Below are positions 25,558 through 35,312 of a stretch of DNA of 64,000 nucleotides, in pieces. The notes beneath the pieces were generated by a model. It was not told the origin of the DNA. It worked only from the letters and a program-made list of their open reading frames with translations, and did no database searches. The position numbers were made by a program, and so were the translations under genes. Location: NCBI GenBank assembly GCA_002163975.1, contig CP019636.1, positions 4,777,501-4,841,500 on the forward strand, in the 5' to 3' direction. Position 1 is the stretch's first letter. Each line of letters starts with the position of its first letter. This DNA is from Nostocales cyanobacterium HT-58-2. GTDB taxonomy: Bacteria > Cyanobacteriota > Cyanobacteriia > Cyanobacteriales > Nostocaceae.

Positions 25558-28488
25558 TCAAACGGCTACTTCTACGAGTGCTGCTTTGTTGCTATTAACT
25601 ATGTGTGAGTGTAAGTTGTCCCAACGCACGCCATCTAAATTAGGTAAGACAACGTGTGCTTTTCCCACTCGTTCTACTGGACCAAGTCCAACAACTCGCA
25701 TTCTCGCAGCCAAAGCAGCTTCTACACCAGCTCCTGCATCTTCCACGACAACACACTGTGAGGGTGAAAGACCAAGTTGTTGTGCGGCAAAGAGGAAGAC
25801 ATCTGGTGCTGGTTTAGATTGGGATACGCTATGACCATCAGCGATCGCATCCAAATGTTCGGCGATTCCCAAACGTTTGATAACAGTCTGAGCGTTTTTG
25901 CTAGAGGAACCCAACGCTACTTTAAGTCCAGCAGCCCGTAGTTCCTGCAACAAATCCGCGACTCCTGGAAGCAAATCTGCTGGCGTCAGAGCCTGCATCA
26001 TTTCCAGGAAATAGCGATTTTTACGCTCCATCATGTCCTGAATTTGCTCTTCACTCACGGGGGAGTTACCTAAAATCTGCAGCAAAGATTCTCGGCGTGA
26101 TAATCCTCTCATTCCCTCATTTGTCTTTCGATCGAAGGGGATGCCTTTTTCATCCGCAAGTCGCTTCCAAGCCAAATAGTGAAACTCTGATGTATCAGTT
26201 AAAACACCATCCAGGTCAAAGATAACGCCAGCAATTGTTGAGTCTGAAGTTTGCTGCATATTTGCAAAGATTTTCATTTTTTCTGGTTGCAGGTCAAAGT
26301 CATACCACTCATTGCGCCATTGCAAACGGAACTTCAAACGTGTCCAACCAGAGGGCAGATTTGGACATGCAACAGGACCAAATTGAGTCATCCGGACACC
26401 CGCAAACCCAAAGACCACAGCTTGCCAAACTCCACCAGCACTAGCAGCATGAATTCCTTCCGCTGCGTTACGCCGTACATCTTCTAAATCCACTAATGCT
26501 GATCGCATAAAGTGGGTATATGCTTCTTGTGGTTGATTCAAGTCGCAAGCCAAGATGGCGTGAATAGCTGGTCCCAAGGAAGAACCATAGGTATGGTCGG
26601 TGCGGGGGTTGTAATAATCCCAGTTGGTTTGGAGAGTTTTCCGGTCGTAGGCATCGCGCAGCAAGTAGAAAAGCATCAGCACATCTGGCTGTTTGAGAAT
26701 CTGCTTTTGATTTGTGGCTTCAACTCCCAACAGAGCCTGCATCGATTTGGTACGAGGTTCGTAATCAGCCCAGTTAATGTCTTCTAGCTGGAAGAAGCCT
26801 TCAAACTGCTCTACTAAACCAGTTTCTAAGTCTTGATTAACATAAAGATGTTTGGCAATCAAGGCCCAGTTTTCCAAGCGTTCTGTCTCTAAATTGAGTT
26901 TGAGTGCTAGCTGTGCGGCAGTATCAGGATAAGCCTGATGGAGCCAGTCCCAAAGCATCAACGCTGACTGTAAATGCCATTGCGCCATGAGATTGGTGAA
27001 GGCATTATTGTCTACGCGATCATGATTTTCATCAGGTCCAATGACATCACGAATATCGTAACTATTACGTTCTGGATTCCACTCAACCCGACTTTCCCAA
27101 AAAACAGCAGTGTCTAGGATAATTTCTGCACCATAATCACGCATCCATTCATCATCGCCTGTGTGCCCCCAGTAGTTCCAAGCAGCATAAGCAACATCTG
27201 TACTGATATGGACTTCAATATCACCACACCAAATCCGAATTTGCTCACCATTTGGACTTGTGACCCACCGGGGAGTCACTTCATCACCAGTCGTTGCACT
27301 TTCCCAGGGATACATTGCTCCAGAGTATCCCGCTTCTTTGGCTTTTCGTCGCGCTCCATCTAAGGTGTGGTAGCGGTAGGTTAGCAAATTACGTGCTATT
27401 GCTGGTTGAGTTAAGGTCAGTAAGGGAAGGATAAAAATTTCAGTATCCCAAAAGATGTGTCCACTATAAGCAAAACCGGAGAGAGTTTTGGGAGGGATGC
27501 TGACCCGGTCGTCATGACGTGGTGCAGCAGCTAGCAATTGGAAGATATTGTAGCGGACGCTTAATTGCGCTTTGAGATCACCTTCAATGACGATGTCACT
27601 GTCTTGCCACACCTGCTCCCATGCAGCAATGTGAGCAGCAAGCAAGGTCGAGTAGGATGGCTCGTCAGCTAACCTATTTAAGGCTGCTACCATAGGTGTG
27701 TCAGTGTCCCGCGAAGTAAACAAAGTGACAATCTTTTCAACGGTTACCGTTTGTCCTGGTACGCATTGGAGTGTTTTTATGAAGCTTGGGGAAGCAGAAG
27801 TATTCAGTTCACTCAAGAGTGCAGCATCTTCATCTTCATCCTCAACCACCAGCTTCGCCGCCATACCTAGTTGAAGTCCAGAATGGAGAGTTTGGCTGTG
27901 CAACCAGACAAGATTTCCGGCGCTACCTTGATTTAGGGTTTGCCAGTGTTTGACACCTTGGGTATCCTGTTCGGGATTAAACTCAATTTCCACTGAAATG
28001 TCACCCTCAAAGTCTTGGGATGTGATTTGACAGCGGATAGCTAGAAGGTGTTTGTCGGCTAAACTGGCGAAACGCTCAAAGTGGAAATCTAAAGTATGAC
28101 CTGCTGGGGAGCGCCACCGGATTTCACGGTTGAGAAGAGCCAAGCGCATATCGAGCCGACGTTCATAGTATAGAAGTTCACCAGCATCAAGACGGAAGCG
28201 TTCTTCTCCGACTTTCACAACCAAAGACAACCAACTAGGGCAGTTGACGAGTTCTGTGCTGGCGATCGCAACATCATCATAAATACCGTGAATGATTGTT
28301 GCTGGGAAATCATGAGGATATCCTTCCTCAAAAGTTCCCCGTGTTCCTAAATAGCCATTACCAAGACTGAAAACTGTTTCCTTGTGGTGCAACTGATTGG
28401 GATTGAACTCTGTTTCAATCACATTCCAGCCAGTGGAGTCAATGAGTTGCTGATCGTTTTGGGAGGTTTGAGTTGAGAAATCGAGCAT
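25558..28488 (-). CDS. GH65 disaccharide phosphorylase fused to beta-phosphoglucomutase
   Basis: A 976-residue two-enzyme fusion. Residues 1-745 are a glycoside hydrolase family 65 phosphorylase (maltose, trehalose or kojibiose phosphorylases), with the catalytic Glu at E487 in GPDENHDRVDNNAFTN and the substrate/phosphate region around SATTGDEVTPR. Residues 750-960 are a HAD beta-phosphoglucomutase: D758-L-D760 GVLTD, the GSSSKNA motif and the EDAGAGVEAA motif. The phosphorylase releases beta-glucose-1-phosphate and the mutase converts it to glucose-6-phosphate, so the fusion channels the product. The disaccharide cannot be chosen from sequence alone. It is monocistronic. Confidence 0.93.
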   Translation of the reverse strand: MLDFSTQTSQNDQQLIDSTGWNVIETEFNPNQLHHKETVFSLGNGYLGTRGTFEEGYPHDFPATIIHGIYDDVAIASTELVNCPSWLSLVVKVGEERFRLDAGELLYYERRLDMRLALLNREIRWRSPAGHTLDFHFERFASLADKHLLAIRCQITSQDFEGDISVEIEFNPEQDTQGVKHWQTLNQGSAGNLVWLHSQTLHSGLQLGMAAKLVVEDEDEDAALLSELNTSASPSFIKTLQCVPGQTVTVEKIVTLFTSRDTDTPMVAALNRLADEPSYSTLLAAHIAAWEQVWQDSDIVIEGDLKAQLSVRYNIFQLLAAAPRHDDRVSIPPKTLSGFAYSGHIFWDTEIFILPLLTLTQPAIARNLLTYRYHTLDGARRKAKEAGYSGAMYPWESATTGDEVTPRWVTSPNGEQIRIWCGDIEVHISTDVAYAAWNYWGHTGDDEWMRDYGAEIILDTAVFWESRVEWNPERNSYDIRDVIGPDENHDRVDNNAFTNLMAQWHLQSALMLWDWLHQAYPDTAAQLALKLNLETERLENWALIAKHLYVNQDLETGLVEQFEGFFQLEDINWADYEPRTKSMQALLGVEATNQKQILKQPDVLMLFYLLRDAYDRKTLQTNWDYYNPRTDHTYGSSLGPAIHAILACDLNQPQEAYTHFMRSALVDLEDVRRNAAEGIHAASAGGVWQAVVFGFAGVRMTQFGPVACPNLPSGWTRLKFRLQWRNEWYDFDLQPEKMKIFANMQQTSDSTIAGVIFDLDGVLTDTSEFHYLAWKRLADEKGIPFDRKTNEGMRGLSRRESLLQILGNSPVSEEQIQDMMERKNRYFLEMMQALTPADLLPGVADLLQELRAAGLKVALGSSSKNAQTVIKRLGIAEHLDAIADGHSVSQSKPAPDVFLFAAQQLGLSPSQCVVVEDAGAGVEAALAARMRVVGLGPVERVGKAHVVLPNLDGVRWDNLHSHIVNSNKAALVEVAV

Positions 28489-29210
28489 TACTTAATAAAA
28501 CCTATGATTTAGTAGCGCTTGTTTTGGACAGGATGAAATAGCCTTGTTTAGGGGTTAAATCAGTGATTTTCTACAGACAGTTTGATGTCACTTACATTAA
28601 CAAGGGGACTTGCTGCAACAATAGGGCTTTTTATGCCGACGTAAGCTGCAAGAGACGACTGTCTTTCCCTTCACCCTCTGTGTAGACTCATAGATCCTTA
28701 ACAGGGTAGAACGATGCCCTCTTGAAACCAAAGATTTCTATTTTCATCGTCCCTTAGATAGATTGTATTAACTTTTTGAGTTAAATATTGTAAATCTTAA
28801 AAATACAAAAAAATAATTTTTCTAAATATTTTAGTCTGCAAGCACTGAAAAACTATGAGTAAGCTAGGTTGAAGCCATTCAGCAAGGGTTTATTTGTTAG
28901 ATTGCAGAATAATGGATAATTTATGGTTATTATGCACCATCAGTAGAAAAGTGGAGACACGATTTTTGCAGAATTTATGATTTTTTAACCTTTTATTTAT
29001 AATTAAAAACCAATTGTATATTTCTGCATGACTTTTGTCTTACATCATTTCTTTGACAAAGGACAATCCTGATAAAAACATTGGTGATTTACATACCTTA
29101 CAGCAATATAAAATTTAACCAAAAAAGTCTTAGCTTTTAACTTTGCTTTACGTATAAATATACTAAGAAGAAACAACTATACAGTACTCAACTTTCTTAA
29201 CCAATCTCCG
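28489..29210. other. 722-bp AT-rich intergenic region
   Basis: Divergent promoters for GH65 (left) and the MBL-like gene (right) must lie here. AT-rich, with no repeat or reading frame that I can support. Confidence 0.5.
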
Positions 29211-29810
29211 ATGAAATCTCTACACCGTTATGACTTATACGAGTGGTCTGCTTTCAACGAGGAACGTAATATAGACTTCAATAGTATTGCTTGGATTCGT
29301 CCAGATGGTAATATTCTCATCGACCCATTGCCTTTGTCAGCCCACGACTACGAACACCTCAAATCTCTGGGTGATGTTCGTTGGATTGTGATAACTAATT
29401 CGGATCATGTACGTGCTGCTAGGGAAATAGCACATTTAACTGGTGCGCAAATTGCAGGTCCGACTGCTGAACAAGGTCACTTTTCTATTATGTGCGATCG
29501 CTGGCTCTCGGATAGTGAAGAGTTGGTACCAGGGTTACAAGTCATTGAATTGCATGGTTCAAAGACACCAGGGGAGTTGGCTTTGCTTTTGGAGAAGACG
29601 ACTCTTATCACAGGAGATTTAGTGCGGGCACACAAAGCAGGGAGTTTGATGATTTTACCCAATGAGAAACTCTCCAATCGTGAACAAGCTGTTGCTTCAG
29701 TCCAACGACTGGCAAACATAGGTGAGATAGAGGTTGTGCTGGTCGGTGATGGATGGTCGGTATTTCGAGACGGTGGTCTAGCATTGAAAGAACTTGCAGC
29801 TAGGCTTTGA
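29211..29810 (+). CDS. metallo-beta-lactamase-fold protein lacking the first two metal His
   Basis: A 199-residue protein with the MBL order: strand DGNILIDPLP, then WIVITNSDHVRAA in place of HxHxDH, later ELHGSKTPGELALLL and ITGDLV. Only the final D-H of the first motif, a later His and the GD motif remain; the first two His are Ile and Asn. It probably binds at most one metal or acts non-catalytically, and resembles cyanobacterial MBL-like proteins annotated as hydrolases. It stands alone and is convergent with Uma2. Confidence 0.75.
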   Translation: MKSLHRYDLYEWSAFNEERNIDFNSIAWIRPDGNILIDPLPLSAHDYEHLKSLGDVRWIVITNSDHVRAAREIAHLTGAQIAGPTAEQGHFSIMCDRWLSDSEELVPGLQVIELHGSKTPGELALLLEKTTLITGDLVRAHKAGSLMILPNEKLSNREQAVASVQRLANIGEIEVVLVGDGWSVFRDGGLALKELAARL

Positions 29811-29828
29811 TGAATACAAATGACTAAG

Positions 29829-30554
29829 CTAAAGCTCTAACGGGTCAATTCCCATTTCTCGTAACTTTTCTGCCAATCGTTGAGTTTTTTGCCGCTCTTG
29901 GTTGAGTTGGGATGCTACTTGATCTGCCCGTAGCCGTTCTTGGTCTGCTGCTTCCTCAGGAGTTGGGATTAACTGTCCCTCAGCTGTCAAGAAGCGTAGC
30001 TTTGAGTTGTGTATGCCCAAATATAGATTCAGTTGCTGACTCCACAGCCAGCCCTCAGCATTGGGTTGAAGTTCCTGATATTGTCCCCCCACCAATTGGA
30101 ATCCTTGAAATTCCAGACTGTTGGGGTCAAACCAGAAATAGTCGAGAGTGCGAAAGATATCCTGGTAAATTTGCTTTTTTAAACCCCGGTCAGTTGCAGC
30201 TGTTTTAGGCGAGAGAATTTCTACAATGACATTGGGGTATTTACCATCTTCTTCCCAAACCACCCAACTTTGACGTGGTTTACGCTCAGTGCCTAACACA
30301 ACAAAGAAGTCTGGACCACGGAACTGTTCAGACTTGCGCTGACGTGGACTGTAGTAAATTGTGAGGTTGCCACAAGCATAAAAATCTTGACGCTCTCGCC
30401 ATAACCATTCCAAACTTTGAATCAGCAGCATCATTTGCCGCAGGTGCAGTTCCGTTTCTAAAGGTGGTTCATCACTCAGCAAATTACTAGGAGGAAATAT
30501 AACATCTTCTTCCTGTAAATCTTCTTGGGTCTCTAAGTCTTGAGCAAAAGACAT
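29829..30554 (-). CDS. Uma2-family putative endonuclease with coiled-coil tail
   Basis: A 241-residue DUF820/Uma2 protein. The nuclease core includes FRGPDFFVVLG, WVVWEEDGKYPNVIVEILSPKTA (D..ExK-like). A charged helix at residues 195-230 (ADQERLRADQVASQLNQERQ) is a coiled coil seen in many cyanobacterial paralogs. It is distinct from the Uma2 at 13040, which has a different N-terminus. Role unknown. Confidence 0.85.
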   Translation of the reverse strand: MSFAQDLETQEDLQEEDVIFPPSNLLSDEPPLETELHLRQMMLLIQSLEWLWRERQDFYACGNLTIYYSPRQRKSEQFRGPDFFVVLGTERKPRQSWVVWEEDGKYPNVIVEILSPKTAATDRGLKKQIYQDIFRTLDYFWFDPNSLEFQGFQLVGGQYQELQPNAEGWLWSQQLNLYLGIHNSKLRFLTAEGQLIPTPEEAADQERLRADQVASQLNQERQKTQRLAEKLREMGIDPLEL

Positions 30555-30695
30555 GGTAGTTCAGGACTTAACTGTCACACAGAAAAGCTATAAATCTAGT
30601 CTAATCAGGAGAAGATATAGAGATGCAAAATTACCTTCCTCCGTAGAGAGCGATTCATGCAAGAAGTCTAGTGTTAAATAGCAACTTCAGATTTT

Positions 30696-32117
30696 CTACT
30701 TCAACAACTCCAAACACAACTGCCGAAAATGGTCGCCCCGTTGTTCAAAATTGGCATACTGATCGAAACTTGCACATGCAGGAGATAATAGCACCACAGG
30801 CGCATGATAATGTTTTGCCAATTCAGCTGATCTGGAAACAGCCTTCTCCATTGTTTCCACAATCTCGTAATTGCTATACCCTTGTTCTTGCAAGCGTCCG
30901 GCGAATGCGGGTGCAGCAGCACCAATCAGCAATACAGAGGCGGCGTTGTCCTTAATTTTTGCTGTCCAGCCAGTGTCATCACCAGCTTTGGCTTCGCCAC
31001 CAGCAATTAAGATGACTGGACTTTTAACAGATACTAAACCAACTTCAGCAGCGTCGTAGTTAGTTGCTTTGCTGTCGTTGATAAAATCAATGCCTTCCCA
31101 GGTACAAATGTGTTCTAAACGATGGGGAACACCAGGAAATTCACGAATTCCGCGAGAAATCGCCTCCTTATCAATTCCCGCCAACCGCGCCACAGCTACC
31201 GACATCAGCAGATTTTGCTGGTTGTGTTCTCCCACCATCCGCAAAGCAGAGACTTCTATAATGCGTTCTGGTGCAGAGTTTGCATTCAACTTTTCTACAA
31301 CCCAACCATCTTCTATGTAATAGCCTTTAGAACCTATCAAATCATCTTTACCTTTGGCACTTGTCCAATAGGCGTCAAACCAATCACTTTCACCGACTTT
31401 CCTTAAATATGGGTCGTCACCGTTAAACACTTGCAGCTGAGATTGCTGCAACAAGTGCGCTTTGATGTTGTAGTAGTTCTCTATCGTTTTATGGCGGCTG
31501 AGGTGATCCGGTGTGAAAGTCGTCCATACGCCAATGCGTGGCGAGAGGGAAGAAGAGGATTCGATTTGATAGCTGCTCACCTCTGCGATGACCCAATCTA
31601 TTTGAGTAGGGGAAGTGGAAGATGAGCCAGATGTGAGGGCAACTTCGCAAGCAGCATAGCCAATGTTACCGCAAGCAGGAGCGTTCAGTCCTGCTTCTTG
31701 AAAGATTGCAGCAATTAAGGATGTGGTGGTGGTTTTACCGTTTGTGCCAGTAATTCCTACCCAGGGTACTGATTGCAAATGTCGCCAAGCAAGTTCCATC
31801 TCCCCGATGGTTTCAATTCCCAATTTTCGTGCCTCAGTTAACACAGGTACATCCCAAGGTACGCCAGGACTAACAACTATCAGTTGAGGTAAATCTGAAC
31901 TATTGAGGTCCAGGGAATACCCCAATTTGACGGTAATTTGCTCTGCGGCAAGTTCTTGTTGTTGATTCAGAAGGTTTTCGGAGGTGTTGCGATCGCCGAT
32001 CTCCACCTCCCAACCTTCCCGTTTCAACAATCTCGCCGCAGCAATACCGGACTTTCCTAATCCAATGACGTGGGCTTTGGGCATAGACTGTGGCAGAGGT
32101 CCCTGGTTAAGCACCAT
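30696..32117 (-). CDS. murD: UDP-N-acetylmuramoylalanine--D-glutamate ligase MurD
   Basis: MurD adds D-glutamate to UDP-MurNAc-L-Ala in cytoplasmic peptidoglycan synthesis. At 473 residues it has the nucleotide loop VGITGTNGKTTTTSL, the FTPDHLSRH motif and FINDSKATNYDA (Lys of the C-terminal domain), and ends in CASFDQYANFEQRGDHFRQ. It lies 48 bp after glyS on the same strand, so the two may be co-transcribed. Confidence 0.96.
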   Translation of the reverse strand: MVLNQGPLPQSMPKAHVIGLGKSGIAAARLLKREGWEVEIGDRNTSENLLNQQQELAAEQITVKLGYSLDLNSSDLPQLIVVSPGVPWDVPVLTEARKLGIETIGEMELAWRHLQSVPWVGITGTNGKTTTTSLIAAIFQEAGLNAPACGNIGYAACEVALTSGSSSTSPTQIDWVIAEVSSYQIESSSSLSPRIGVWTTFTPDHLSRHKTIENYYNIKAHLLQQSQLQVFNGDDPYLRKVGESDWFDAYWTSAKGKDDLIGSKGYYIEDGWVVEKLNANSAPERIIEVSALRMVGEHNQQNLLMSVAVARLAGIDKEAISRGIREFPGVPHRLEHICTWEGIDFINDSKATNYDAAEVGLVSVKSPVILIAGGEAKAGDDTGWTAKIKDNAASVLLIGAAAPAFAGRLQEQGYSNYEIVETMEKAVSRSAELAKHYHAPVVLLSPACASFDQYANFEQRGDHFRQLCLELLK

Positions 32118-32165
32118 TATCGTAACGTTTATTTCCTAAATTTACACAATTTTTTTTTACTTATG

Positions 32166-34316
32166 CTACAAATTTTTTACTATTGCTCCAAAATCCGCTA
32201 ATACACGGGCATAATTGCGAAGTAATCCGAGTAAATTTAACCGATTGCGTTTGATTTCCGGATTAGGGTCCATAACTAAAACACTTTCTGGTCCGTCAAA
32301 AAAGTTGCTCACAGTAGGGGTAATTTGCTCTAATGCTGTGACGAGTTGTCGATAATTTCGTGACTCTTGTGCGGCTTGAGTTTGCGGTACTAATTCCACA
32401 GTTGCATTGTAAAAAGCTTCCTCAGAAGATTTCTGGAAGAGTTCTTTGCGAACTATAGCTTTGGGGTCAAGTTGTTTGGTATCCAAATCTCCTTGAGCTG
32501 CTAAACGAGTGGAACGGTTAACGGTTTCGTAGATGTTATCCAAAGTACCATCATCACGTATTTGCTGGAGGAAAGTTGCGCGATCGCGCACATCTAATAA
32601 ATCCTTTAACGCCCTTTCTGCATATTCTGGGTCATTTTCTCCTAAAACAGCATTGACGAGGTCATAGTCAATATGTTTTTCTTCTTGCAGTAGAGTACGG
32701 ACACGTTGCAGGAAAAATTCTTCCAAAGTCGCAACTAATTCCTTTTTATCTTTGGGATGTTCCTGAACAAAATCTGTCGTAATTTGCTCCAGTAACTGTT
32801 GTAAATTGATTGGTAGATTTGCCGTCCATGTAATATTTACAACTGCATTGGCTGCCCGTCTTAAGGCAAAGGGATCAGAAGAACCTGTGGGTATCATCCC
32901 CAATCCAAAAATACTGACTAGTGTGTCAAGTCTGTCTGCTAAACCGACAACTTGTCCCACCAAAGTTTCTGGTAATATGTCATCTGCCCCGCGAGGTAAA
33001 TAATGTTCCAAAATTGCCGTTGCAACTGCTGTATCTTCTCCACTTGCCAAGGCATATTTTTGTCCCATAACTCCCTGTAATTCAGGGAATTCATACACCA
33101 TTTGACTCACCAAATCAGCTTTGCACAAGTAAGCTGCTCTTTGGATATTTTCCCGTTCCTGTTCACCTAATTGCAATTGTTCTGTAATTTGTGTAGCAAC
33201 TTTGCAAATACGGTTGACCTTAGCACGCAGCGAACCTAAATCCTCTTGGAAAGTGACGGTTTCCAACTGAGGTAAAAAGCTTTCCAAAGGTTTTTCTAAA
33301 TCAGCATCGTAGAAAAAGCGACCATCAGCTAAACGTGCGCGGATAACTCTTTCATTCCCGACTGCAATAATGTCTGATTTCGTGGGATCACCGTTCGAGA
33401 TTGTAATAAAATTAGGCAGTAAGTCTTTGGTATTTTGAGCTTTGAACACAGGAAAATAACGCTGGTGACTCACCATAACAGTGGTAATCACCTCAGTAGG
33501 TAAGTTCAAAAACTCTGATTCAAAATTACCAACAACTGCTGAGGGAAATTCTACAAGGTTTGTGACTTCCTCTAACAAATCTGGGTATATCTCTGCATAC
33601 CCATCTAACTTTTGTACAGACTCTTTCACTTGCTGGGTGATAGTCTTTGCTCGTTCTTCGGTATCAACGACGACATATGTAGAGCGCAGCGTAGTGACAT
33701 AATCAGTAGCATGGGCAACGCTCACAGGTTCTGGATGCAAGACACGATGACCCTGGGAGATGCGATCGCTCTTTATCGCCTCTGAACCATTATCTAATTC
33801 AATCGGTAGCACCGCTTCATCCAACAAAGCAACAATCCAGCGAATGGGACGGGAAAATGTCTTATCTCCATCACCCCAACGCATCAACCGCTTTCCTTCA
33901 AGTTTGAAAATCCACTGGGGAATAAGTTCTGTTAGAATCTCTGCAACTGGACGACCGTGAATAGTTTTCTTAACAAAGACAAAATCACCTTTATCAGTAG
34001 CGCGAACTTCCAATGCAGAGACTTCCACACCTTGCTTTTTGGCAAAGCCTTGCGCTGCTGGGGTTGGTTGACCATCTTTAAACGCTGCTTGTGCGGGGGG
34101 ACCTTTGACTTCCTCTTCGCGATCGCTTTGTTGGGATGGTAGACCTTTGATGAGTACCGCTAAACGCCGGGGAGTTCCGTAAACTTCCACAGCATCGTAA
34201 GCGAGGCTGTTTTCTTCCAGAGTTTGGGGAATGCGCGATTTCCATTGTGCGATCGCGCTACTCAAAAAGCTTGCAGGGAGTTCTTCTGTTCCGACTTCTA
34301 ATAAAAACGCAGGCAT
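32166..34316 (-). CDS. glyS: glycyl-tRNA synthetase beta subunit
   Basis: The beta subunit of the bacterial alpha2-beta2 glycyl-tRNA synthetase, 716 residues. It starts with the family's MPAFLLEVGTEELPASFL and shows the HD-like region LCKADLVSQMVYEFPELQG. The C-terminal anticodon-binding-type helices are present. The alpha subunit (glyQ) is not in this window, as usual in cyanobacteria where the genes are apart. Confidence 0.96.
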   Translation of the reverse strand: MPAFLLEVGTEELPASFLSSAIAQWKSRIPQTLEENSLAYDAVEVYGTPRRLAVLIKGLPSQQSDREEEVKGPPAQAAFKDGQPTPAAQGFAKKQGVEVSALEVRATDKGDFVFVKKTIHGRPVAEILTELIPQWIFKLEGKRLMRWGDGDKTFSRPIRWIVALLDEAVLPIELDNGSEAIKSDRISQGHRVLHPEPVSVAHATDYVTTLRSTYVVVDTEERAKTITQQVKESVQKLDGYAEIYPDLLEEVTNLVEFPSAVVGNFESEFLNLPTEVITTVMVSHQRYFPVFKAQNTKDLLPNFITISNGDPTKSDIIAVGNERVIRARLADGRFFYDADLEKPLESFLPQLETVTFQEDLGSLRAKVNRICKVATQITEQLQLGEQERENIQRAAYLCKADLVSQMVYEFPELQGVMGQKYALASGEDTAVATAILEHYLPRGADDILPETLVGQVVGLADRLDTLVSIFGLGMIPTGSSDPFALRRAANAVVNITWTANLPINLQQLLEQITTDFVQEHPKDKKELVATLEEFFLQRVRTLLQEEKHIDYDLVNAVLGENDPEYAERALKDLLDVRDRATFLQQIRDDGTLDNIYETVNRSTRLAAQGDLDTKQLDPKAIVRKELFQKSSEEAFYNATVELVPQTQAAQESRNYRQLVTALEQITPTVSNFFDGPESVLVMDPNPEIKRNRLNLLGLLRNYARVLADFGAIVKNL

Positions 34317-34539
34317 AGGACTTTTTTTAAGGAAAGCGTAGCTTAACTATATTAGTCAATTCAACTAGTTTACCGTGCCTGTTATGCTTGCGTTACACAA
34401 AGCGCAAATGACTACAAGAGACACAAGGGAGAGAGGGAACTGTGAAAAGTCCTTTGCAATTGATGCCGTACTCAAAGGAAGACCGCATACTACTGCACGT
34501 ACAATCAACATAGCGTCATTTTGGTAACAAGCAACAAGA

Positions 34540-35072
34540 GTGAAGACGGACAGTATCTTTTATCAATTATTTGCAGAGTTTCCCAGTATTTTCTTTGAAA
34601 TGAAACTAAACTTTATCAGGTCTTGCTGCAAAGTTCTAAAGTACAGCGTGTTTATCTCGATGAATTAGACTCTACAGCCAACCAGTCTTTGGGTATCGGC
34701 GTTGTCAAGTTAGTGGTGGAACCAGAAGAGAATGCCATTAATCGCGCTAGACAACTCATTGACCAAGCAAGGCAAGAAGTCGCAGATAGATTCTCTAGCC
34801 AAGCCATAATAGATTTAATCGAGACAATTGTAGTGTACAAATTTCCTCAGTTAAGCCGCCAAGAGGTCGAGAATATGCTGAAATTGAGTAGCGCAATAAG
34901 ACACACTAGAGTGTACCAAGAAGCATTAGAAGAAGGACGCACAGAAGGACTAAGAGAAGGTAAGTTAGCTGCTGTTCCGCTGCTGTTGAAAGCAGGATTG
35001 ACTGTAGAACAAATCGCTGAACAATTAGAAATTGATATTGAAGCGGTTAGACAGATAGCGCAGCAACAGTAA
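34540..35072 (+). pseudogene. DUF2887/Rpn-type protein with internal deletion
   Basis: From the GTG at 34540 the frame reads VKTDSIFYQLFAEFPSIFFE, the usual N-terminus of DUF2887 (Rpn/YhgA-like) proteins, then leaves the family. About 60 bp on, in another frame (34623-35072), the C-terminal part follows: VQRVYLDELDS, SLGIGVVKLVV, and a GRTEGLREGKLA helix ending in AGLTVEQIAEQLEID. The central nuclease-like region (over 100 residues) is lost. Paralogs of this family are numerous in cyanobacteria. Confidence 0.7.
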
Positions 35073-35312
35073 AATCTCACTTTTGACCGCAAATAGAGAG
35101 GGAGAGTATTTTTCCCATCCTCGCTTGCTGGCAGGGGTTAGGGTGAAGTTCTGCGGAGAGAGTCAGTTATCCGAAATTCTCGTGAAATGAAAAGAAGTAA
35201 AAGATAAAACGTTTGCTCTCAAGTTAATGGTATTGTTTCCTTAAAAACATGAGCCAGTTAACGACTTGATATTATATCGAGAGTAGCGTTCCTTCTTCCT
35301 GACTGTGCCCCT

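Noticed and set aside
26512..26787. 91-codon frame opposite the GH65 domain
   Set aside because: Antisense shadow; the GH65-HAD frame is fully supported.
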